Below, in pieces: positions 1-10,304 of a stretch of DNA of 64,000 nt; positions within the stretch are counted from its first letter, which is position 1, and each line of letters begins with the position of its first letter. Both the position numbers and the translations under genes were made by a program. The notes beneath the pieces are model-generated. The model saw nothing but the letters and a program-made list of their open reading frames with translations. It ran no database searches and was not told the DNA's origin. The DNA is taken from assembly GCA_020633555.1 (NCBI GenBank), contig JACKDL010000005.1:124001-188000 (forward strand), in the 5' to 3' direction. The DNA is from Myxococcales bacterium. Its GTDB lineage: Bacteria > Myxococcota_A > Bradymonadia > UBA7976 > UBA1532.

Positions 1-1
1 C

Positions 2-229
2 GAAGGCGACCTGCTCCGCCTGGGCATCACCCGGGTGGAGCAGCTCGTCGGCCTGGACGCCTTCGCCCTGTACGACCGGCTCTGCGCCGTGACCGGCGTG
101 CGCCACGATCCCTGCGTGATCGACGTGTTCCTGTCGGCGGTGGACCAGGCGCAGGGCGGCGAGCCCAAGGCGTGGTGGGCCTACACCGCGGAGCGCAAGC
201 GCCGGTTGGCGCCGCCCCCGGCCCGGTAG
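2..229 (+). CDS. Cdd1-like helix-hairpin-helix protein, 3' end only
   Basis: The reading frame is open from the window edge and ends at 229, so the start lies outside. The visible 75 residues contain LLRLGITRVEQLVGLD, a helix-hairpin-helix-like segment, followed by LYDRLCAVTGVRHDPCVIDVF and a Trp/Arg-rich tail (AWWAYTAERKRR). This order matches the small Cdd1 ('pathogenicity locus') family, whose members are short, cytoplasmic and of unknown biochemical role; the helix-hairpin-helix suggests nucleic-acid binding. The family assignment is from memory of its conserved pattern and has not been searched. No neighbour on the left is visible. Confidence 0.6.
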   Translation, partial: EGDLLRLGITRVEQLVGLDAFALYDRLCAVTGVRHDPCVIDVFLSAVDQAQGGEPKAWWAYTAERKRRLAPPPAR

Positions 230-279
230 CGCGTCGGCGCGACTCTCCGCGAAAAAGTCAGGCCTGTCGAAGCCTTGAC

Positions 280-285
280 TAGCCT
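280..285 (+). promoter_or_regulatory. Candidate -10 box (TAGCCT) of the fasciclin lipoprotein gene
   Basis: TAGCCT lies 81 bases before the ATG at 367 in the gap after the Cdd1-like gene. The same hexamer is the -10 of the better supported promoter at 7425. No convincing -35 is present at 16-18 bases, so this is weak. Confidence 0.3.
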
Positions 286-366
286 TTGTCCATCTTGGGG
301 CGGTCAGGGGCCCGTGTGCGCACGGGTCGGCGTACGGATCTGAACCGGGACGAAGGGGAGCGCACG

Positions 367-3300
367 ATGAAGCGTGGCTGGAGGTTGCTGAGGATCGCGC
401 TGCTGATGAGCGCGGTGGGGCTGGTGCTGCCGGCCTGTGATGACGGGGAGAACAACCCGGGCACCGCGGACGGCGGGGCCGGGGGGGCTGGCGGCCAGGG
501 GATCGACGGCGGCGCCGGCGGTGCTGGTGGCATGGGCGGCGCGGGCGGCCAGGGTGGCGCCGGCGGTGCCGGTGGCATGGGCGGCGCAGGCGGTGAAGGC
601 GGCGCAGGCGGTGAAGGCGGCATGGGCGGCATGGGCGGCGCGGCGGTGGCGGCCGGCGGCGCTGGCGGGCTGCCAGGCGCTGGCGGTGCCGGTGGCATGG
701 GCGGCGCAGGCGGCCAGGGTGGCGCTGGCGGTGCCGGTGGCGCGGGCGGCCGGGTGGCGCTGGCGGTGCCGGTGGCGCGGGCGGGCCAGGTGGGCCTGTG
801 CCGGTGGCATGGGCGGCGCTGGCGGTGCCGGTGGCATGGGTGGCGAAGGCGGCGCCGGTGGCATGGGTGGCGGAGGCGGCGCCGGTGGCATGGGCGGCGA
901 AGGCGGCGCCGGTGGCATGGGCGGCGAAGGCGGCGCCGGTGGCATGGGCGGCGAAGGCGGCGCCGGGGGCATGGGCGGCATGATCCCCGAGTGCGAGCTC
1001 GACGGGGACTGCGATCCCGGGCAGGTGTGCGCGGCCGGCGTCTGTGTGCCGGCCCCGCCGGCCTGCGCGGTGGACGCGGACTGTGACGCGGGCCAGGTCT
1101 GCCAGGACGGCGCCTGCGCCGACGCGCCGCTGCCGACCCTGCGGGCCCTGCTCGAGGCCGACGGCAGCTTCACCATTCTGCTGACGGCCATCGACGCCGC
1201 CGGCCTGGCGGCGGCCATCGACGAGCCGGGCGCCATCACCCTGTTCGCCCCGCCCGACGCGGCCTTCGAGGCCCTGGAGGCGGCCAACCCCGGCATCATC
1301 GAGGGGCTGCTGGCCGATCCGGCGGCGCTGGCCCGCGTGCTGACCCACCACGTGGTGGGCGAGGCGCTGGACGCCGCGGCCGTGGTGGCCCGCGACCGGC
1401 TGCCCACCCTGGCGGACACCACCCTGAGCGTCGAGGTGCGCGGCCCGCTGGTGTTCGTCGCCGGCGTGGAGCTGCTGGCGGTGGACGGCCTGGCCAGCAA
1501 CGGCGTCGCCCACGTGGTCCAGGCGGTGCTGCTGCCCCCGACGGCCTGTGCCGAGGCGGCCGACTGCGCCGAGGGGCAGGTGTGCAACGCCGGCCAGTGC
1601 GAGGCGCCGGCGCCCCCCGGGACCCTCATCGCTGAGCTGCGCGCCGCCGGGACCTTCCAGACCCTGCTGGCGGCCATCGACGCCGCGGGGCTGACCGTGG
1701 TGCTGGAGCAGCCCGGCCCCTTCACCGTGTTCGCCCCCACCGATGACGCCTTCGCGGCGCTCGAGGCGGCCAACCCGGGCACCATCGACGCCCTGCTGGC
1801 GGACATCCCCGCCTTGACCAACGTGCTGCTGTACCACGTGCTGCCGAGCCTGGTGGCCTCGCCCGAGGTGGTGGCGGCCGAGGCGCTGATCTCCATCTCC
1901 AACCAGCCGATCCCGGTGCTCGTGGACGGCGACGCGGTGAGCGTCGCGGGCGCCCCGGTGGCCGCGGTGGACGCGCCGGCCTTCAACGGCACCTACCACA
2001 CGCTGGCCGCGGTGATGCTGCCCCCGGCGAGCTCCTGCGACGGCGCCCTCGAGGCCGCGGACGGGGACTTCCAGGGGAGCACGGCGGACGGCCTGGCGGA
2101 TCTGGTGCCGGTGAACTGCGGCAACCTGCGCGGGCTGGCGGCCGAGAAGGTGTTCCGCTTCACCGCGCCCGCCGACGGCGTGGTGTGCGCCGGCCTGCGC
2201 GGCTCGGCCTACGACACCGTGCTGCACGTGCGCGAAGCCAACTGCTACAGCCCGCTGGCCCAGGTGGCCTGCAACGACGACAGCCGCTTCGGGCTGGCGT
2301 CCGAGGCCGAGTTCGCGGTGACCGCCGGCACTGACTACTTCGTCATCGTCGACGGCTACAACCGCAACTCGGGCGACTTCGCGCTCAACCTGTTCTCGGG
2401 CCGCTGCGACGCCCCGCGCGACCTGCTGTACGAGCTGGAGGCGGCCGGGCGCTTCACCACGCTGCGGGCGGCCATCGACGCCGCCGGGCTCACCGACGCG
2501 CTGCGCGGCGCCGGGCCGTTCACGGTGTTCGCGCCCAACGATGAGGCCTTCGCGGCCCTGGAGGCGGCCAACCCGGGCACCATCGACGCGCTGATCGCCG
2601 ATCCCGAGACCCTCGCCCAGATCCTGCTGTTCCACGTGGCGGGCGCGGATCTGGACGCGGCCGCTGTGGCCGCCGCCGCGGACATCCAGACCCTGCAGGG
2701 CCAGGCCCTGCGGGTGGAGGTGCGCGGGGGCGCGGTGTTCGTCAACGGGGTCGAGGTGATCGGCGCCGACAACGTGGCCACCAACGGCCGCTTCCACGAG
2801 CTGGCGGCGGTGCTGCTGCCCCCCGCCGCCTGCGCGGCGGACGCCGACTGCGCCGAGGGCGAGGCCTGCGAGGCGGGCGAGTGCCGCCCGGCGCCGCTGC
2901 CCGGCACCCTGGTGGAGGAGCTGCGGGCCGCGGGGACCTTCGAGACCCTGCTGGCGGCCCTGCAGGCCACCGGCCTGACCGCCACCCTGGAGGGCCCGGG
3001 GCCCTTCACCCTGTTCGCGCCCACGGACGCCGCCTTTGCGGCGCTGGAGGCGGCCGCGCCCGGGACCATCGAGGCGCTGCTGGCCGATCCGCCGGCCCTG
3101 ACGCGGATCCTGCTGTACCACGTGGTGGGCGGCCGGCTGGACGCGGCGGCCGTGCTGGCCGAGGCCGAGCTGACCTCGGCCAACGGCCTGGCGATCCCCG
3201 TGGACGCCGCTGCGGCGCCGCCGACGGTGGCGGGCGCGCCCATCGCTGCGGTGGATGGCCAGGCCATCAACGGCGTGCTGCACACCGTCAGCGCGGTGCT

Positions 3301-6300
3301 GCTGCCGCCCCCGAGCGTCTGCGACGGGGCCGAGGCCCTGGCCGGGCTGCCGGCGCGGGTGCTGGGCTCCACCGCCGACGCCCCCGCCGAGCTGGACTGC
3401 CAGGGCGCCGGTGGCGTGTCCGACAGCAGCGAGGTGGTGTTCCGCTGGGTGGCCCCCGCCGACGGCGTGATCTGCCTGGACACCAACGGGTCGAGCTTCG
3501 ACACGTCGCTGCACGTGCGGGCCGACAACTGCCTGGATCCGGGCGCCGAGCTGGGCTGCGACGATGACGGTGGCCGGGGCACCCGCTCGCAGCTCGAGCT
3601 GGCGGTCACCGCCGACGTCACCTACTTCATCGTGGTGGACGGCTTTGGCGGCGCCCGCGGCGACTTCGTGCTGAACGTGCGCGAGGGCGGCTGCGACGCG
3701 GCCGCCGATCTGTGGACCACCCTGCTGCTGGACGGGCGCTTCACCCTGCTGACCACCGCGATCCAGGCCGCTGGCCTGGTGGACGCCCTGCGGGGGGCGG
3801 ATCCGCTGACGGTGTTTGCCCCCACCGACGACGCCTTCCGGGCCTTCGAGGCCGCCAACCCCGGCACCCTGGAGGCGCTGCTGGCCGATCCGGAGGCGCT
3901 GGCGGGGATCCTGCTGTACCACGTGGTGGCGGGGGCGCAGGACGCCGAGGCCGTGGCCGCGGCGGACACCTTTGACAGCCTGCAGGGCGGCGCCCTGACC
4001 GTCGAGGTGGCCGGCGGCGCGGTGCGCATCAACGGCGTGCCGGTCATCGAGGTGGATCTGGGCGCCAGCAACGGCGTGATCCACGTGCTCGACGGCGTGC
4101 TGGTGCCCGGCGCCGAGCCGGCGCCGGACCTGGTGGGCCTGCTGCAGGCCGACGGGCGCTTCACGGTGTTGCTGCGGGCGCTGGACGCGAGCAACCTCAC
4201 CGACGCGCTGCGCGGCGTGGATCCGCTGACCGTGTTCGCGCCCACCGACGAGGCCTTCGCGGCGCTGCCCGAGGGGGCGCTGGAAGGGCTGCTGGCCGAT
4301 CCGGACGCGCTGGCCCAGGTGCTGCTGTACCACGTCAGCCCCGGGGCGCAGCTCAGCGGGGCCGTGGTGGCCGCCGAGCTGCTGCCCACCCTGCAGGGGC
4401 TGCCCCTGGGGGTCCAGGCGGACGCCGGCGGCGTGCGCCTGAACGGCGTGGCCATCGTCGAGGTGGATCTGCGGGCCAGCAACGGCGTGGTGCACGCGCT
4501 GGGCGGGGTCATCGCGCTGCCGCCCGACATCCTGGCGCTGCTGGCGAACGATGGGCGCTTCACCACCTTCCTGAGCCTGGTGGACGAGGCCGGCCTGGCC
4601 GACACCCTCCGGGGCATCGACCCGGTGACCCTGTTCGCGCCCACCGACAGCGCCTTCGCGGGGCTGGAGCGGGTGCGCCCGGGCAGCCTGGCTGCGCTGC
4701 GGGCCGAGCCCTTCCTGCTGCGGCGGACCCTGCGCTACCACCTGGTGCCGGGGCGGGTGACCCGCGGCGACGTGCTGGCGGCCGCGAGCCTGCAGACGGT
4801 GGACGGGCTGAGCATCCCGGTGACCGTGCGCGACGACGGCACCCTGGCCGGGCCGCGGATCTTCGTGGCCAACCAGGTGGTGGCGACCGGCCTGGTGCAC
4901 TTCTCGCCCAACGTGCTGCTGCCGCCCGCCCTGGCGCGGGCCAACTGCGACGCCGCGGCCGAGCTGACCCCGCCGGGGCGGGCCGCCGCGAGCACGGTGG
5001 GTCGGGCGGCCGAGATGGCGCCCGTGGACTGCGGCGGCCGCGCCGGTCTGGCCCCCGAGGTGGTCTACACCTTCGAGGCGCCCGCCGACGGCGTGGTGTG
5101 CGCCAGCACCGAGGGGTCGAGCTTCGACACCGTGCTGTATGTGCGCACCGCCTGTGTCGATCCCGAGAGCCAGGTGGGCTGCAACGACGACGTGGCGCCC
5201 GGCAACGTGCGCAGCGAGCTGGAGTTTGCCGTGGCCGAGGGCCAGGCCTACTTCGTGGTGGTGGACGGCTTCGGCGCGGCCACCGGCGACGCGTCGCTGA
5301 CGCTGCGCTCGGGCGGCTGCGACGCCGAGCCCGACCTGTTCGAGACGCTGGTTCTCGACGGGCGGTTCACCACGCTGGTGGCGGCGCTGCAGGCCACCGG
5401 GCTGAGCGCGGCCCTGATGGGCGCCGATCCGCTGACCGTGTTCGCGCCCACCGACGCGGCCTTCGAGGCCCTGGAGGCCGCGGCCCCCGGGACCATCGCC
5501 GGGCTGCTGGCCGACCCGCAGGCGCTGAGCCAGATCCTGCTCTACCACGTGGTGGCGGGGGTGCAGGACAGCGCCGCCGTGGTGGCGGCCGACGCCCTGC
5601 CGACCTTGCAGGGCGATGACCTGCCCATCACGGTCATCGGCGACACGGTGCTGGTGGCGGGTGAGCGGCTGGTGGCCGTGGACATCGGCGCCAGCAACGG
5701 GGTGATCCACGCTGCGGGCGGGGTGCTGCTGCCGGGCGCCGATCCGGTGCCGGCCACCCTGATCGCCGCGCTGGAGGCCGACGGCCGCTTCACGCTGCTG
5801 CTGGCGGCGCTGGACGCCGCCGGGCTGACGGGTGCCCTCGAGGGGGCGGGTCCGCTGACGGTGTTCGCGCCCACCGATGCGGCCTTCGCGGCGCTGGGCC
5901 CGGCGGCCATCGAGGGCCTGTTGGCCGATCCGGCGGCGCTGGCCGACGTGCTGCTGTACCACGTGGTCGCCGGCGCCCAGACCGCGGCGGACGTGCTGAG
6001 CGCGCCCAGCCTGCCGACCCTGCTGGGCGAGGCGGTGGCCCTGATCCCCGCCATCACCGACGACGGGGTGTTCATCAACGACGCCCCCGTGCTCGAGACC
6101 GACGGCTTCGCCGCCAACGGCGTGCTCCACGTGATCGGCGCGGTGCTGCTGCCCCCGGCCGTCGTCGCCGCCGGCACCTGCGCGGAGCCGGTGCGCCTCG
6201 ACGGGCCCGGGCAGGTGCGCGGCAGCACCGAGGGCGCCGAGCGCGACGGCAGCCAGGCGAGCTGCGGGGCCGGCGCGACCAGCCCCGACGCGGTCTTCAT

Positions 6301-6574
6301 CTGGACCCCGGCCGAGGACGCGACCGTGTGCCTCAGCACCGTCGGCTCCAGCTACGACACCGTGCTGCACGTGCGCGCCGGCGACGCGGCCGTTGGGATC
6401 TGCCGCGATCCGGCGGCCCAGGTGGCCTGCAACGACGACGTGGGCGCCCTGCTGCAGTCCCAACTGACCCTGGAGGCCAGCGCAGGCACGGACTACTTCA
6501 TGTTCGTGGACGGCTTCGGCGCAAACAGCACCGGCGACTTCCTGCTGACGGTGAGCGCTGGCGCCTGTCCCTGA
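367..6574 (+). CDS. Lipoprotein with nine fasciclin (FAS1) domains; apparent frameshift in Gly-rich linker
   Basis: The ATG at 367 opens a signal peptide ending in a lipobox-like LVLPAC, so export and lipid anchoring are expected. A long Gly-Gly-Ala/Met linker follows (to about 985), then two Cys-rich DxDCDxGQVC modules. Nine FAS1 domains can be recognised by the repeated FAPTDxAF and LLYHVV motifs, beginning near 1130, 1620, 2415, 2900, 3705, 4125, 4530, 5335 and 5755. Four beta-sandwich modules with SxxDTVLHVR and CNDD motifs, resembling bacterial pre-peptidase C-terminal domains, sit near 2036-2406, 3317-3690, 4945-5320 and 6176-6571. The signal peptide and first linker are in one frame and everything after about 812 is in the next; indels at 745-811 explain this. 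FAS1 domains mediate adhesion in other systems, so a surface adhesive role is inferred. The gene is either interrupted or mis-assembled. Confidence 0.8.
472..983 (+). repeat. Gly/Ala/Met-coding imperfect tandem repeats
   Basis: Degenerate copies of GGCGGYGCNGGYGGCATG-type units (9-36 bases) fill this stretch and encode a Gly-rich linker. A 36-base unit at 709-744 is followed by a copy of 35 bases (745-779, one A missing) and another of 32 bases (780-811). The net loss of five bases moves the linker from frame 1 to frame 2. Confidence 0.85.
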
Positions 6575-6587
6575 TCCCGCCGGGCTT

Positions 6588-7427
6588 GTGCCCCAGGCGC
6601 TGCCCCGCGATCCTGCGCGCGTGCAGCTCCCCCTTCTCCCCCCCGGCCCGCTGACGGCCGCCGCCGCCCCGCTGGCCACCGAAGAGCCGCTGCGGCCCGA
6701 CCCGGCGGCCTTCCTGGCCTCGCTCATCGATCTGCGCGGCGGCGTGACCCTCTCGGACGCCCTGGACGGGCTCGACGCCGTGGTGGCACCCCCCGGCGAC
6801 GCGCCCCCAGCCAGCGCGGTGCGGGCCCAGCTCCGCGACGGGGTGGGCGACATCCAGCGCCGGCTGGACGACGGGTTCAAGCACGCCTTTCGCCCCCGCT
6901 ACCGGCTGCCCGATGCCCAGCGCACCCTGCGGCTGCTGGGCGAGGCCGGGGCCCTGGTCGAGCGCGGGGGCCGGCCGCTGAAGGTGGCCACCCGCACCCT
7001 GTGGGCCCCGTATCACAGCTTCGTGGACACCCAGCTCAAGCGCGCCCGGTTCGCCCTGCGGGATCTGCGCGCGGCGCTGGCCCCGGCCCTGGCCCGCCAG
7101 AGCGACGATGCCGCTCGGCTGGTGCACCTGGACGGGGTGCTCTTGGAGGCCATCCACCCCAAAGTCGAGGCGCTGATGCGCCGGGTGCCCCACGCCCTGG
7201 AGCGGGCCTTCGCCGCCCACCTGGCCGCCGCGGTGGCGGCCCTGCCCGACCCACCCACGGCCGAGGACGTGGCGCCCTGGTTCACCGCGGCCGGCTGGAT
7301 CCCGCCCTGGTTCGCCCAAGGCGAGGTCCTGTGCCGGGCGGTGGTGGATCACGAGCGGCTGCGGCTGGCGTCGCTGGTGGAGGCCTGCCTGTCGGCCGGG
7401 GTTGGCGACGGCGCGCCTTCAAGCTAG
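6588..7427 (+). CDS. DUF3348-like protein of unknown function
   Basis: A 279-residue soluble protein with no signal peptide or membrane segment. The middle (LWAPYHSFVDTQLKRARFAL then LRAALAPALARQSDDAARL, LDGVLLEAI, VPHALERAF) resembles the DUF3348 family as I remember it, and the early RGGVTLSDALDGL segment fits its N-terminal 'SLSxALD' pattern. The function of that family is not known. The GTG at 6588 gives the longest form; the GTG at 6621 is an equally plausible start. It begins 13 bases after the fasciclin lipoprotein, so co-transcription is possible. A promoter for the next operon overlaps its last codons. Confidence 0.5.
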   Translation: MPQALPRDPARVQLPLLPPGPLTAAAAPLATEEPLRPDPAAFLASLIDLRGGVTLSDALDGLDAVVAPPGDAPPASAVRAQLRDGVGDIQRRLDDGFKHAFRPRYRLPDAQRTLRLLGEAGALVERGGRPLKVATRTLWAPYHSFVDTQLKRARFALRDLRAALAPALARQSDDAARLVHLDGVLLEAIHPKVEALMRRVPHALERAFAAHLAAAVAALPDPPTAEDVAPWFTAAGWIPPWFAQGEVLCRAVVDHERLRLASLVEACLSAGVGDGAPSS

Positions 7428-7430
7428 CCT
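7402..7430 (+). promoter_or_regulatory. Promoter TTGGCG-17-TAGCCT for the peptide ABC operon
   Basis: TTGGCG (7402-7407) is separated by exactly 17 bases from TAGCCT (7425-7430). The -10 overlaps the stop codon of the preceding gene and lies 33 bases before the ATG at 7464. The same -35 hexamer occurs in the promoter at 60953. Confidence 0.55.
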
Positions 7431-7463
7431 GCGGGCCTTCGCCACGCTGAGGGTGGGTGCGCC

Positions 7464-9326
7464 ATGGCCTCCAGGATCGCTGGACGACGGGTATTCTGTG
7501 CGGTGGGCCTGGGCCTGCTGGTGCTGGGCGGGGCGGCCTGCTCCGGCGGCAAGGACGGCGACGGCAAGGCCAAGGCCGGTGAGGCCACCCCCATCGGCAC
7601 GCCGCGGCCCGGCTTCGAGGGCGAGCTGGCCAAGGGCGCCATGAAGGTCATGGACGGCGAGGTGGGCCGCTACGGCGGCCGGCTGGTGCTGTCCATTGCT
7701 GGAAACCCCAGCACTTTCAATCCCTTGCTGGCCAATGATGTGCCCACCAACCGGGTGCTGTTCGGCAAGGTCTACGACGCGTGCCTGCGCTTCCACAACG
7801 ACACGCAGGAGATGGAGCCGGCCCTGTGCGAGGGCTACGAGGTGAGCGCCGATCAGCTCACCTACACCTTCAAGCTGCGCGAGGGGATCACCTGGAGCGA
7901 CGGCAAGCCCATCACCGCCCAGGACTTCGCCTTCAGCTACAAGGTCATCACCGATCCGAGCATCCCCAACAGCACGGTGGACCTGTTCCGGCAGGGGGTG
8001 GACGCCCAAGGCAACACCCGCTTCCCCACGCTGACGGTGCTGGATGAGCGCACCTTCCGCTTCCAGCTCCACCAGCCCGACGTGCTGTTCCACGTGAACG
8101 TGGCCAGCATCCGCACGGTGCCCGAGCACGCCTGGGGCAAGGCGTATGCCGAGGGGCGCTTCAACCAGATCATGCGCCTGAACGAGAAGCCCGAGGACAT
8201 GCCGGCCTCGGGGCCCTTCCGCATCCAGAGCTTCGCCTCGGGCGAGCGGGTGGTGCTGGTGCGCAACCCCCGCTACTGGAAGGTGGACAAGCAGGGCTAC
8301 CGGCTGCCGTACCTGGACAAGGTCATCTTCGCGGTGGTGCGGGACTTCAACGCCCAGTTCGTGCGCTTCAAGGACCGCGAGCTGGACGCCATCGAGGTGC
8401 GGCCCGAGCACTACGACGCCCTGAAGCGCGAGGAGGCCAAGGGCGAGTTCAAGGTGCACGACCTGGGCCCCGCCCTGGCCACCTACTACCTGATGTTCAA
8501 CCTGGACAGCCGCACGGGGAAGGACGGCAAGCCCTACGTCGATCCCATCAAGAAGGGCTGGTTCGAGGACGTGCGCTTCCGCAAGGCCGTCAGCCACGCC
8601 ATCGATCGCGACGGCATCGTGCGCACGGTCATGGCCGGCCGCGGCGTGCCGCTCTACAGCTACTTCAGCCCCGGCAACAAGAAGTGGTTCAACCCGGACA
8701 CCGCCAGCTACCCCTACGACCTGGACAAGGCCCGCGCCCTGCTCACCGAGGCGGGCTTCGTGATGAAGGACGGCAAGCTGCACGACCTGCAGGGCCACCC
8801 GGTGGAGTTCTCGGTGACCACCAACAGCGAGAACGCCACCCGCATCGCCATGCTGAACGTCATCAAGGACGACCTGGCGAAGCTGGGCATGGCGGTGCAC
8901 CTGCGCCCGGCCCCCTTCAACGAGGTGGTGTCGGCCATGCGCAACGCCCGCAACTTCGACGCGATCCTGCTGGGCTGGGGCTCGGCGGTGCCGCCCGATC
9001 CGGCCCAGTCGAAGAACGTGCTGCTGTCCAGCGGCTCGGGCCACGCGTGGGATCCACACCAGGCCACGCCCGTGCGCCCCTGGGAGCGCGAGATGGACGA
9101 CGCGCTGTACGCCAACGCGGCCACCAGCGACTTCGCCGAGCGCAAGAAGCACATGGACCGGATCCTGGCCATCTGGGCCGAGCAGCTCCCGCAGATCATG
9201 CTGGTGAGCCCCAACCAGTTCGTGGCCGGGCGCGACCACCTGGGCAACTTCCGGCCCTCGGCCCTGCGCCCCATGCTGAGCTGGAACGTGGAGCAGATGT
9301 TCCTGACCCAGAAGCGCAAGCGCTGA
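7464..9326 (+). CDS. Peptide ABC transporter substrate-binding lipoprotein (SBP family 5)
   Basis: This 620-residue protein starts with a lipoprotein-type signal (LVLGGAAC), though the lipobox is not canonical. It then shows the hallmarks of OppA/DppA-type binding proteins: NPSTFNPLLANDVPTNRVL, YEVSADQLTYTFKLREGITWSDGKPITAQD, ASGPFRI and VRFRKAVSHAIDRDGIV. In this family the protein captures peptides, or occasionally nickel, heme or opines, in the periplasm and hands them to the membrane permease pair. It is the first of four tightly spaced genes and has its own promoter at 7402-7430. Its length is above the usual 500-550 residues and similar to YejA-type proteins. The actual ligand cannot be read from the sequence. 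Confidence 0.92.
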   Translation: MASRIAGRRVFCAVGLGLLVLGGAACSGGKDGDGKAKAGEATPIGTPRPGFEGELAKGAMKVMDGEVGRYGGRLVLSIAGNPSTFNPLLANDVPTNRVLFGKVYDACLRFHNDTQEMEPALCEGYEVSADQLTYTFKLREGITWSDGKPITAQDFAFSYKVITDPSIPNSTVDLFRQGVDAQGNTRFPTLTVLDERTFRFQLHQPDVLFHVNVASIRTVPEHAWGKAYAEGRFNQIMRLNEKPEDMPASGPFRIQSFASGERVVLVRNPRYWKVDKQGYRLPYLDKVIFAVVRDFNAQFVRFKDRELDAIEVRPEHYDALKREEAKGEFKVHDLGPALATYYLMFNLDSRTGKDGKPYVDPIKKGWFEDVRFRKAVSHAIDRDGIVRTVMAGRGVPLYSYFSPGNKKWFNPDTASYPYDLDKARALLTEAGFVMKDGKLHDLQGHPVEFSVTTNSENATRIAMLNVIKDDLAKLGMAVHLRPAPFNEVVSAMRNARNFDAILLGWGSAVPPDPAQSKNVLLSSGSGHAWDPHQATPVRPWEREMDDALYANAATSDFAERKKHMDRILAIWAEQLPQIMLVSPNQFVAGRDHLGNFRPSALRPMLSWNVEQMFLTQKRKR

Positions 9327-9335
9327 GCCCACGGC

Positions 9336-10304
9336 ATGTGGACCTACGTCGCGCGCCGGCTGCTGGCGATCCCGCCGCTGCTGCTGGCGGTCAGCTTCCT
9401 CACCCACTGCCTGCTCGCCGCGGCCCCGGGGGACTACTTCTCGCGGCTGGCCGAGGATCCGGCGGTCACCGAGGCGTACATGGCGGCCCTGCGCGCGAAG
9501 TTCCACCTGGACGGCGGGATCTTCGAGCGCTACTGGGCCTGGCTGAGCCACGCCGTGGGCGGGGACTTCGGCCACAGCTTCCGCTTCGACATGCCGGTCT
9601 TCGAGCTCATCGGCGAGCGGCTGGGCAACACCCTGCTGCTGTCGGGCAGCGCCCTGGTGCTGGCGTGGGGCCTGGCCCTGCCCCTGGGGGTGCTGGCGGC
9701 GGTGAAGCAGGGCACCTGGATCGACAAGACCGTGGGCTTCCTGAGCTTCCTGGGCCTGAGCATCCCGCGGGTGTTCTTCGCCCTGCTGATGGTGATGTTC
9801 GCCGCGGTCACCGGCTGGTTCCCCACGGGCGGCATGCGCGATCCCATCGACTGGGACGACTTCACCGCCTGGGAGCGCTGGGTGGACGTGGCGCACCACA
9901 CGGTGCTGCCGGCGGTGGTGGTGGGCACCACCCAGATGGCCCACTACATGCGCCAGATGCGCGCCGAGATGGTCGAGACGCTGGGCAAGGACTTCGTGCG
10001 CACCGCCAAGGCCAAGGGGCTGGCCCCTTGGGAGGTGGTGTGGAAGCACGCCTTCGGCAACGCCGTGAACCCGCTGATCACCCTGTTCGGCTACAGCCTG
10101 GCGGCGCTGCTCACGGGCAGCTTCCTGGTGGAGGTGGTGTTCGGCTGGCCGGGCCTGGCCACCCTGACGGTGGACGCCGTGTTCGCCCAGGATGAGCCCG
10201 TGGTCATGGCCTCGGTGGTGATGGCCACCGTGATGCTGGTGGTGGGCAACCTGATCGCCGATCTGCTGCTGGGGATCGTGGATCCCCGGATCGGGCTCGA
10301 GTGA
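9336..10304 (+). CDS. Peptide ABC transporter permease, DppB/OppB type
   Basis: A 322-residue inner-membrane protein that begins MWTYVARRLLAIPPLLLAVSF, the usual first membrane helix of DppB/OppB permeases. It contains the family's ATPase-coupling EAA-like loop (MRAEMVETLGKDFVRTAKAKGL) and ends with the conserved ADLLLGIVDPRIGL. It starts 9 bases after the binding protein and its stop overlaps the next start (TGATG). With the product of 10304-11413 it should form the heterodimeric channel of the importer. Confidence 0.92.
   Translation: MWTYVARRLLAIPPLLLAVSFLTHCLLAAAPGDYFSRLAEDPAVTEAYMAALRAKFHLDGGIFERYWAWLSHAVGGDFGHSFRFDMPVFELIGERLGNTLLLSGSALVLAWGLALPLGVLAAVKQGTWIDKTVGFLSFLGLSIPRVFFALLMVMFAAVTGWFPTGGMRDPIDWDDFTAWERWVDVAHHTVLPAVVVGTTQMAHYMRQMRAEMVETLGKDFVRTAKAKGLAPWEVVWKHAFGNAVNPLITLFGYSLAALLTGSFLVEVVFGWPGLATLTVDAVFAQDEPVVMASVVMATVMLVVGNLIADLLLGIVDPRIGLE

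Noticed and set aside
304..1992. Minus-strand Pro/Ala/Ser-rich frames over the Gly-rich linker
   Set aside because: Antisense of GGC/GCC repeats; no start context or domain.
7419..10049. Minus-strand frame across the binding-protein and first permease genes
   Set aside because: His/Gln/Val-rich with no motif; the opposite strand encodes complete transporter subunits.
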